Source of the DNA: Candidatus Nanopelagicaceae bacterium | GTDB lineage: Bacteria; Actinomycetota; Actinomycetes; Nanopelagicales; Nanopelagicaceae | DNA length: 21,418 nucleotides | Assembly (NCBI GenBank): GCA_023260175.1 | Contig: JALQWD010000154.1 | Coordinates: 1-21,418, forward strand | Reading direction: 5' to 3' | Program-made: the position numbers and the translations under genes | Part shown: piece after piece, positions 15,211 to 21,418 of the stretch | Position numbering within the stretch: the stretch's first letter is position 1 | How the letters are laid out: every line of letters begins with the position of its first letter | The notes under the pieces: model-generated | Seen by the model: only the letters and a program-made list of their open reading frames with translations | What the model was told of the DNA's origin: nothing | The model's database searches: none

Positions 15211-16563
15211 TTAACCTCTAATTACAGCCAGTACCTCATCACGCAATGATGCCATCTGGCTTTGAGTCTTAGCCTCAACATTAAGTCGAAGTAGCGGTTC
15301 GGTATTTGAAGCGCGGACGTTAAACCACCAGGTCTCGCCATCGACTGTTAGGCCATCTAGCTCGTCGGTACTTACGCCCGGTTTTGAACCGTAGAGCTCT
15401 TTGATGTGCGCCATCACTGCCTTGCTATCTGCAACCTGCGAATTGATTTCGCCGCTAGCGCTATAACGGGCGTATGGCTTCAATAATTCTGAAAGTGTTT
15501 TATCACTCTCGCCTAATGCGGCAATTGCATGTAACGCAGCCAACATGCCGGAATCTGCGCGCCAGAAATCCGCAAAATAGAAATGGCCTGAATGTTCGCC
15601 GCCAAAGATCGCTCCGGATTCGGCCATCATTGCCTTAATAAAAGAATGACCGACTCTTGAACGTAGTGGCTTTCCACCATTCTCTTCAACAATTTCTTTA
15701 ACTGCTCTTGATGAAATCAAGTTGTAAATAATCGGAGAACCTGGCTTCTTCTTTAATTCTCTATCTGCAATCAAAGCAGTTAATAATGAAGGATTAACTG
15801 CCTCTCCATTTTCATCTACCAAGAAACAACGATCAGCATCGCCATCGAAAGCAAGTCCAATGTCAGCTTTCTTTTTCTTGACCATCTTTTTGAGGTCTAT
15901 TAGATTCTCGTCATCAATCGGATTGGCTTCGTGATTTGGGAAAGTGCCATCTAATTCGTAATACATCTCTGTAACGTCGGCATTGATGCGCTCAAATACT
16001 GCAGGCGCGGTATGGCCAGCCATTCCATTTCCGGCATCAACTACTACATTTAATTTTCGAATGGCGGAGACATCTACAAGAGTTAATAAATGCTCAACGT
16101 AATCATTGAGCATCTCCTTCGAACTCTCTTTGCCTACCGGACGCATGCTTACTGGTACACCTTCGCGAACAAATTTTTCTATAATTAATAATCCGGACTC
16201 TTTGCCAATCGGTCTAGCTCCACTTAAACACAATTTAATTCCATTGTATTCAGCTGGATTATGGCTAGCGGTGAACATCGCACCAGGAAGATTTAATTTG
16301 CCTGCAGCAAAATAGAGCATATCTGTAGAAGCTAAACCGATTCGGATGACATCTAAGCCTTGTGATGTAACGCCTGCTGAGAATGCATCTGCGAGCTCTG
16401 GAGATGAAGGGCGCATATCTTCACCGATAACAACAGTAGCTGGTTCGCGTTCGAGTTCTAAAAATTTCGCAAAGGCGACTCCCGTTGAGAATGCGAATTG
16501 TTTTGTCAGTTCGGATCCAACTAGACCGCGAATGTCATAAGCTTTAAAAATATTAGGAATCAT
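15211..16563 (-). CDS. manB: Phosphomannomutase/phosphoglucomutase ManB
   Basis: This 450-residue alpha-D-phosphohexomutase interconverts mannose 6-phosphate and mannose 1-phosphate (and possibly glucose phosphates), feeding GDP-mannose synthesis. The catalytic serine is in FTASHNPAEYNGIK (Ser100), the metal loop is DGDADRC (240-246), sugar-binding GGEHSGH comes later, and the phosphate-binding loop is RASNTEPLLR near the C-terminus. The open frame begins one codon earlier with GTG, but an AGAGG five bases before the ATG favours 16563. It follows DUF3499 closely and precedes sahH, the same order as around mycobacterial pmmA/Rv3257c. With the GT2 protein upstream, a role in mannose-containing envelope glycans is plausible. 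Confidence 0.93.
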   Translation of the reverse strand: MIPNIFKAYDIRGLVGSELTKQFAFSTGVAFAKFLELEREPATVVIGEDMRPSSPELADAFSAGVTSQGLDVIRIGLASTDMLYFAAGKLNLPGAMFTASHNPAEYNGIKLCLSGARPIGKESGLLIIEKFVREGVPVSMRPVGKESSKEMLNDYVEHLLTLVDVSAIRKLNVVVDAGNGMAGHTAPAVFERINADVTEMYYELDGTFPNHEANPIDDENLIDLKKMVKKKKADIGLAFDGDADRCFLVDENGEAVNPSLLTALIADRELKKKPGSPIIYNLISSRAVKEIVEENGGKPLRSRVGHSFIKAMMAESGAIFGGEHSGHFYFADFWRADSGMLAALHAIAALGESDKTLSELLKPYARYSASGEINSQVADSKAVMAHIKELYGSKPGVSTDELDGLTVDGETWWFNVRASNTEPLLRLNVEAKTQSQMASLRDEVLAVIRG

Positions 16564-16577
16564 CACTGCCTCTTTGG

Positions 16578-16943
16578 TTAAGCGTTTGGTACGGAGCGGA
16601 GATGTCCGCGACGACCAATAGCTGATTGAACCGCATTGGCGTTTGAATTGCTATCTCGAAGTTCACGAGCGGCAACTTCACGCACGGCATCAGCAATAGC
16701 CATTAGATCTTCCTCTGATGGCCCACTTTCACCTGAATTGATTTCACGTCGAATAACTTGCCAACCATTTGGAACGGTCAACTTTGCGCCATGAATTTCG
16801 CAGAGATCATATGCGTGCGGTTCTGAGTAAGTTGCAAGAGGACCTACAACTGCAATTGATTCTGCATATACATAAGTAAGAGTCATCGCAGCTTTTCTGT
16901 GACAGCCCGAACGCGAGCAATGTCTACCAATGCGAGAACTCAT
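16578..16943 (-). CDS. DUF3499 family protein
   Basis: The 121-residue protein has a zinc-knuckle-like start, CSRSGCHRKA (Cys9, Cys14), then AMTLTYVYAES and YDLCEIH (Cys48, His51), the pattern of the actinobacterial DUF3499 family (Rv3258c-like). The Cys/His set could bind zinc. The C-terminal half is charged and probably disordered. It has no membrane segment. It sits between a DUF5719 gene and manB, its usual position in Actinobacteria next to whiB2. The biochemical role is unknown. Confidence 0.88.
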   Translation of the reverse strand: MSSRIGRHCSRSGCHRKAAMTLTYVYAESIAVVGPLATYSEPHAYDLCEIHGAKLTVPNGWQVIRREINSGESGPSEEDLMAIADAVREVAARELRDSNSNANAVQSAIGRRGHLRSVPNA

Positions 16944-16973
16944 GCGAGAAAAGTAACCTGAACCGCGAAAATA

Positions 16974-18248
16974 TTATGGGTTTAACACGCCGATATTGGC
17001 AGTCGGAACTGTGCTTCTAGTCAATGTTGAACCATTAACCATAGGTATATACCCGATGCCACTTTGTGACGTGATTAAGAGCGCCGCTGCGGTATCAGAA
17101 GTCATCTTTTCAATTCTTACACCGATTGCGCCTAAAGGAAGTTTGTAAGTTGCGTAATCAGAGCCAACGATTGTGCGCGAAATTTTCTTTCGTCCTGGCA
17201 ACAAAGTTGTGACTTCAACCTTTATCGAATTGCCTACAAATTGCATATTTGGATCCAGGCCAGTTACTGCCCAGGTGCCAGTTGCGCCTGGTTTTACCGC
17301 GCTACTCCACTCAAAGTCACCACCAACTCTGCTGAAAGCAGAGGCTGCGATTGGTTGATCAGAAGTAATTCTTAAGCCGAAGCTAGAGAGCTTTGAAGTG
17401 AAATCAAATGCAATGTCAGCGACTTTGCCGCTTGCAACTTTGCGATTATCCAACCCAACTGGAATGTAGCGACCATCTTTAGAGAGTACTTCCACAGTAA
17501 TTCTGGTATCAGCCGCACCTGGATTTAAGACTCTTAGCAAGTGGCTCTTATTAGCTGCACTATGCGCGATTCCAGGAATCAAAAGTGTTTTACCTAGTTC
17601 GCCCTGAGAATTAACTACATCTCCACCTAAGCCACGCAAACCACGGCCTCGCTCGTCGACCAAATATGAGGTCACTCGACCAGTTCGTGGAATCACTTGC
17701 ATCGCAACAGATTTTGCACCTGGTGCTAGCGATACCACATTCAAGAAGCTGACTTTATTTTTACCAATATTAACGGTCTTCTTTAGTGATCCGCCTTCGC
17801 TGAAAGTCATAACATCAACTATTGATGCGCTTAGACCCGCATTGATCAGAACTAATTTCGCTTTACTTGAAACATCGGCAGTAGCGCCAACAAAATACTG
17901 CTGGCTTTGTGGGGCTAAGCAATTTACGCCTCCTGCCCAAATTCCTGATTTTGAAATCCAAGCCATTGAACTTGTGCCATTACCATCAACAATTACCGAG
18001 CTTTCTTTTGTCAGCAATCGCTTGGTCTTTGCCTTAACAAAATTGATTTTCTTTGATGGCAAGAAGCGAACCGGTGTTTTACTACTTGTAAGTGAAACTT
18101 GAGTTTGAGCGCCACCAATATTCGGACAGACCAATTCTGGGTAATTTTCTGAAAACTTTCGCGAATCGCCTTCAGCCTGAAGCAAGTTACCGATCAAAGC
18201 CGCCGCGATAAAAGTTGCTACTAAATAAATTAATCTACGTGATTTCAT
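16974..18248 (-). CDS. DUF5719 family secreted/membrane-anchored protein
   Basis: The 424-residue protein starts with a basic region and one hydrophobic segment (MKSRR, then about residues 6-22), a signal peptide or anchor, followed by a long extracytoplasmic part rich in beta-strand patterns. Two cysteines (in ELVCPNIGG and VNCLAPQ) could form a disulfide. Repeated units of the form LVLINAG...V.V and LRVLNPGAADTRITVEVLS suggest tandem beta-sandwich repeats. This fits the DUF5719 family, which usually sits directly after a large GT2/membrane glycosyltransferase. Its ATG overlaps the glycosyltransferase stop as ATGA. Probably it works with that enzyme at the cell surface; the function is unknown. 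Confidence 0.85.
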   Translation of the reverse strand: MKSRRLIYLVATFIAAALIGNLLQAEGDSRKFSENYPELVCPNIGGAQTQVSLTSSKTPVRFLPSKKINFVKAKTKRLLTKESSVIVDGNGTSSMAWISKSGIWAGGVNCLAPQSQQYFVGATADVSSKAKLVLINAGLSASIVDVMTFSEGGSLKKTVNIGKNKVSFLNVVSLAPGAKSVAMQVIPRTGRVTSYLVDERGRGLRGLGGDVVNSQGELGKTLLIPGIAHSAANKSHLLRVLNPGAADTRITVEVLSKDGRYIPVGLDNRKVASGKVADIAFDFTSKLSSFGLRITSDQPIAASAFSRVGGDFEWSSAVKPGATGTWAVTGLDPNMQFVGNSIKVEVTTLLPGRKKISRTIVGSDYATYKLPLGAIGVRIEKMTSDTAAALLITSQSGIGYIPMVNGSTLTRSTVPTANIGVLNP

Positions 18249-21235
18249 GGCAACTCCCGATCACGTTTGCGACGTCCAGCAGGAGCCGCCATCACAAGAG
18301 CAACTAGCAAGAAGATAATTTGAAGTGATAAAAGCGCTCTACGAACTGTGCCGTCATGAATCAACAAGTACTCACCAGGTTGTTCGATAACGAATTCAGG
18401 CAAATTATTCTGATTTACTCGACGTTCTAAGTATCTGCCGTTTCCAATTACTTTCCAATTACGGTCATAATTTTCTGCCAAACGAATAGTTCCTGGTCTA
18501 TTCACTTTAAATGAAGCGCTGATGTCATTGGATTCAAGTGTTTCCATCTTTCCGTCGTCTGCGTTATAAATCAAACGATCTGAATATCCAGAGACTTTCC
18601 AAGTAATTCCATCCGCTGTTGCAGAATTTCGACTAAAACCACCAAGTCCATCAATAGTGCGAACTAAAGAATCTGGAGCAGGAGCTTTCACAAAGATATA
18701 TTTAATTCCGTATTCGGCCAAAGTTGTACTTGCCGCTACACCGCTTCCATCGACTACTGCGCGAATTGATGCAGAAACCTCTGGGTTTGTTGCTGGGGCA
18801 ACATCAGGATCTCCCAAATAAATGTCGCGGCCGCGCGAGATAAAGTAATTTAAAGAACCATCATCTGTCTTGCGAATTACAACAGTTTTTGTACCCGGTG
18901 TAACTCCTAGAAACTCCGGCATTACTCGATTTGAAATAGTATGCAGAGGCGAATCCGTAACAATGCTCCAGAACGCAGCGCTACCCGTATAAATCACTGA
19001 TGCTGCAAGTAAGAGGGCAGCCAATATATGTCGATGATTTACTGCGGCCTTCTCTAAATGCTTACGAAGTTGATCTAAAACAATTGAACCTGCGGTAATC
19101 GCAGCAATAGTCGCGATTGCAATCAAGGTTCCAGTCCAGAGCGGATAACCAATAGAGGTTCCGTGAGCCGGAAATGAGAGTCCGGATAATGCAGTGGCTA
19201 AAGCTAAATAGCCTGTTCCTACAAATGCAAAGTAACGCGCATTTGTTCGCGAAAAGATAGATACCAAGAGAAGTGCGGAAATTGGGCCAACCATCCACCA
19301 TGGCGTTGAACCTATTCCACCTGGGTTGGCCAGTAGTGCGAGATTCGGGCCGCCTCCTGAGAGCGCCAAACCTGGCTCAAGTAAATATCTTGTTGGGTGC
19401 AGTAGCGCCTCTGTTGTAAATGGTGCATTTACTAGGAATGGAACAGCCAAAAGCAATACCCTGTTTTGAATTCGCTTTAGAAGCACTTCGCGCGATATAT
19501 GTAAATAATCAAATGCAGTTAATCCAACATAGAAAATTCCAAGTGCCAAAAAGTATTGAAGCGAAAAAGCAACTGCGATAGAAAGAAATAGTCCAAGCTG
19601 AAAAATCTTTCGGATTGAAAGTTTTTCTATCTCTAAAGTTCCGCTAAGTAAGTGAAGTGTTAATGGCAGAGAGACCATTACCATCAAAGTACCAAGGCGC
19701 CCTGAGTTAATAGCGGCTAGTGCTACTGGCGAAATTGCGTAAAGCGCGCTTCCGAAAATTGCCAACCAGATATGAGATGTAATCTTGCGGAGCCAGATGA
19801 AAATTGCGCTAAATAGAATAAGCGGCGCAAATAGGAAAAGCGCTGAAATAAATAACTGTGCATTACCTAAGGTGATTGTTCCGATTAGCGCAATTACCGC
19901 AACCCAAGTTGGTGTAGCGCTAGCGCTACCTAATCCAACTTGATGCCAAGATTCCGCATACAGCTTCCAGAGCTCAGATACGCCTTTTGGGGATTCCGGA
20001 AGTGCGCCACCTGCGATTGCGCCAAAACGACTATTCGAAAAAATAATTGAGAAGATAAATGCGCCAAGAAAGGCAACTAAATCCGGGCGTTTTAGAAGCG
20101 TTTTCCAGCTCCGCTTCTTATCTGGCGTTAATAAGTCTTCATCTTCTGAGACTTCAGTATTAATCACCTGTTGAGTTGGGAAAATTTTCTCTTGAATTCG
20201 ATCTGTAACCGAATCGATTGAACTTCTAAATTGCAGTGACCTGGAAGGCATAAATCGCGTAACTACTCGCGGAGAGACCAGGCGATCTTCTTTACGCCAT
20301 TTACGCCCAGCACGAACTAAATCGGGACGTGTAAATAATCTAACTAGAGCCAATAGCTCATCGGATGCATATCCTGGAAGTTTGGCAAAGAGGTAACCGA
20401 TAGATCTCACAATCGCTGCCCCAATAATTTGAAGGGCAATTAATGGCAACATCCACCAAGTTGAATTTGTTAGCAGTACATAAGCAGCGTTACGGCGATC
20501 AAGCAAATGAGGGCGATGCAAGAAAGCCTCGTCAACATCGACGTCGCGTCTTTCTGATGATGCTGCCTCTGCGTGATAAATAACTGCATCGGTATTAACT
20601 AAGACAGATTGACCTGCGGTATGAACGCGCCAACCAAAATCAACATCGTCGCGGAAAAGGTCTAGCTTCTCATCAAAACCACCGAGCTCTTCAAATACCG
20701 AACGGCGAATCAGCGCACCTGCAGTGCTAACTGAGAAAACTTCATAGATGCCATCGTGCTGACCTTGGTCATATTCGCGCTCTTCAAGCCCGGTCCAGCG
20801 AGCGCCATTGCGTGCGATGCTGATACCAACTTCTAAAAGATGCGTACGATCATTCCACCCAAGAATCTTTGGTCCAACCATTGCAATATTTGGTCGATCT
20901 TCTACAGCTTTAAGAAGTTCTTCTAGCGCGCTCTGATCAGGCGCGCTGTCATCGTGAAGTAACCAGATCCACTCATCTTCGGATTCAACTGGCGCAAGAG
21001 TCGCGACCGCTTCAGCAACTGCGGTGCCGAAGCCTTCGCCGCGATTAATTGAGATGCACTTAATGCGAGCGCCGCTAAGTAACTTGGCTGAGCCATCAAT
21101 CGAACCGGTATCGACTGCAACAGTGCGGTCCGGGGTTCGAGTTTGCGATGCGACAGCTGCCACTACCTGTGGCAGCCAAGTCGCACCGTCATGCACGACC
21201 AGGATCGCTGTTACCTGAGTTTTTTGATTCGACAT
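18245..21235 (-). CDS. Large GT2 family glycosyltransferase with multi-pass membrane domain
   Basis: The 996-residue protein has an N-terminal GT-A glycosyltransferase domain (about 1-240): TAILVVHDGATWLP, the metal-binding LLHDDSAPD (DD at 95-96), and GGFDEKLDLFRDDVDFGWRVH. It is followed by a membrane region with about a dozen hydrophobic helices, starting near residue 260 and again from about 385 to 780, then an extracytoplasmic domain and a last transmembrane helix near 968-985 with a basic tail. It probably transfers a sugar to a lipid or surface polymer and may move or modify it outside. This combined architecture is typical of the actinobacterial protein next to whiB2 and DUF5719. No strong Shine-Dalgarno precedes the ATG. 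Donor and acceptor are unknown. Confidence 0.9.
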   Translation of the reverse strand: MSNQKTQVTAILVVHDGATWLPQVVAAVASQTRTPDRTVAVDTGSIDGSAKLLSGARIKCISINRGEGFGTAVAEAVATLAPVESEDEWIWLLHDDSAPDQSALEELLKAVEDRPNIAMVGPKILGWNDRTHLLEVGISIARNGARWTGLEEREYDQGQHDGIYEVFSVSTAGALIRRSVFEELGGFDEKLDLFRDDVDFGWRVHTAGQSVLVNTDAVIYHAEAASSERRDVDVDEAFLHRPHLLDRRNAAYVLLTNSTWWMLPLIALQIIGAAIVRSIGYLFAKLPGYASDELLALVRLFTRPDLVRAGRKWRKEDRLVSPRVVTRFMPSRSLQFRSSIDSVTDRIQEKIFPTQQVINTEVSEDEDLLTPDKKRSWKTLLKRPDLVAFLGAFIFSIIFSNSRFGAIAGGALPESPKGVSELWKLYAESWHQVGLGSASATPTWVAVIALIGTITLGNAQLFISALFLFAPLILFSAIFIWLRKITSHIWLAIFGSALYAISPVALAAINSGRLGTLMVMVSLPLTLHLLSGTLEIEKLSIRKIFQLGLFLSIAVAFSLQYFLALGIFYVGLTAFDYLHISREVLLKRIQNRVLLLAVPFLVNAPFTTEALLHPTRYLLEPGLALSGGGPNLALLANPGGIGSTPWWMVGPISALLLVSIFSRTNARYFAFVGTGYLALATALSGLSFPAHGTSIGYPLWTGTLIAIATIAAITAGSIVLDQLRKHLEKAAVNHRHILAALLLAASVIYTGSAAFWSIVTDSPLHTISNRVMPEFLGVTPGTKTVVIRKTDDGSLNYFISRGRDIYLGDPDVAPATNPEVSASIRAVVDGSGVAASTTLAEYGIKYIFVKAPAPDSLVRTIDGLGGFSRNSATADGITWKVSGYSDRLIYNADDGKMETLESNDISASFKVNRPGTIRLAENYDRNWKVIGNGRYLERRVNQNNLPEFVIEQPGEYLLIHDGTVRRALLSLQIIFLLVALVMAAPAGRRKRDRELP

Positions 21236-21239
21236 CAGG

Positions 21240-21254
21240 CGTTAAGTCTTAACG
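21240..21254. repeat. Perfect inverted repeat just upstream of the GT2 gene
   Basis: CGTTAAG-T-CTTAACG has perfect 7-base arms around one central base. It ends four bases from the GT2 start codon, where a ribosome binding site would be expected. It may be an operator, or a hairpin that limits translation initiation. Confidence 0.5.
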
Positions 21255-21265
21255 AAATTGGCCGT

Positions 21266-21283
21266 TTAGGGAAATTAGGGAAA
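21266..21283. repeat. Tandem 9-bp repeat in the whiB2-GT2 gap
   Basis: TTAGGGAAA occurs twice, head to tail (21266-21274 and 21275-21283), in the 74-base gap between whiB2 and the GT2 gene. Two exact nine-base copies within so short a gap are unlikely to be noise, but no function is evident. Confidence 0.5.
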
Positions 21284-21309
21284 TGGGGAGATAGAGGTGA
21301 TATTTGAAC

Positions 21310-21418
21310 TTACGCTGAACGGCGCTTTAAACGGCGACGTTCACGCTCTGATAGACCACCCCAGATGCCGAAGCGCTCATCATGTGCAAGGGCATATTCC
21401 AAGCACTCTGAGCGGACA
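21310..21418 (-). CDS. whiB2: WhiB2-type transcription factor (C-terminal part only)
   Basis: Only the C-terminal 35 residues lie in the window. They read SECLEYALAHDERFGIWGGLSERERR followed by a basic RLKRRSA end. This carries the last cluster cysteine, the GIWGG turn and the basic DNA-contacting tail of WhiB proteins. The HDERFGIWGGLSERERR wording and position ahead of GT2, DUF5719, DUF3499 and manB fit WhiB2 (WhiB of streptomycetes), which controls septation. The upstream end is off the window, so the three other cysteines cannot be checked. Confidence 0.88.
   Translation of the reverse strand, partial: VRSECLEYALAHDERFGIWGGLSERERRRLKRRSA

Noticed and set aside
1..21418. CRISPR array, insertion sequence, attachment site, prophage or rRNA
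   Set aside because: No regularly spaced repeats, transposase, integrase or rRNA-like sequence was found; the window is ordinary chromosomal core.

Overview
The window looks like a piece of a small, streamlined, relatively AT-rich actinobacterial chromosome. Two WhiB proteins, the MtrA/MtrB two-component pair, DUF3499, DUF5719, a DUF6459 (Rv3235-like) protein and a PdtaS-type kinase next to whiB1 are all actinobacterial markers. The AT-rich base composition, overlapping start/stop codons and very short gaps point to a freshwater acI-type lineage (Ca. Nanopelagicales). That assignment is inference from gene content and compactness only.

Left part (1-4250). A minus-strand cluster holds a LacI-family regulator, a MalY/PatB-type PLP enzyme and a truncated FAD oxidoreductase. 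It diverges from an AlkA-like DNA glycosylase across a 113-bp gap packed with ATGTAA-type repeats. The glycosylase abuts, tail to tail, a fused MsrA-MsrB methionine sulfoxide reductase. A tRNA-Arg(CCG) follows.

Centre (4250-8320). whiB1 has a perfect 19-bp inverted repeat in its leader and converges on a tightly coupled four-gene minus-strand operon: SAF-domain (CpaB-like) membrane protein, CpaE/MinD-like ATPase, a small DUF6912-like protein and a PdtaS-like sensor kinase. Divergent from it is a DUF6459 protein that converges on secA.

Right part (8315-21418). A 13-kb run of minus-strand genes reads, in transcription order: whiB2 (partial), large GT2 glycosyltransferase/membrane protein, DUF5719, DUF3499, phosphomannomutase manB, sahH, mtrA, mtrB, comF and secA. 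This is a compressed version of the conserved actinobacterial whiB2-manB-sahH-mtrAB-secA region. Genes usually found between these (tmk, lpqB, hpf) are missing at their expected places. The run joins envelope glycan synthesis, cell-wall sensing (MtrAB), protein export (SecA) and methyl-cycle recycling (SahH).

There is no mobile element, CRISPR array, rRNA or prophage gene, and no gene-free stretch longer than 300 bases. The most interesting leads are the orphan SAF/CpaE-like/PdtaS operon, the phased repeat array by the lacI-like gene, the GT2-DUF5719 pair downstream of whiB2, the palindromes near both whiB genes, and the short-form SahH.
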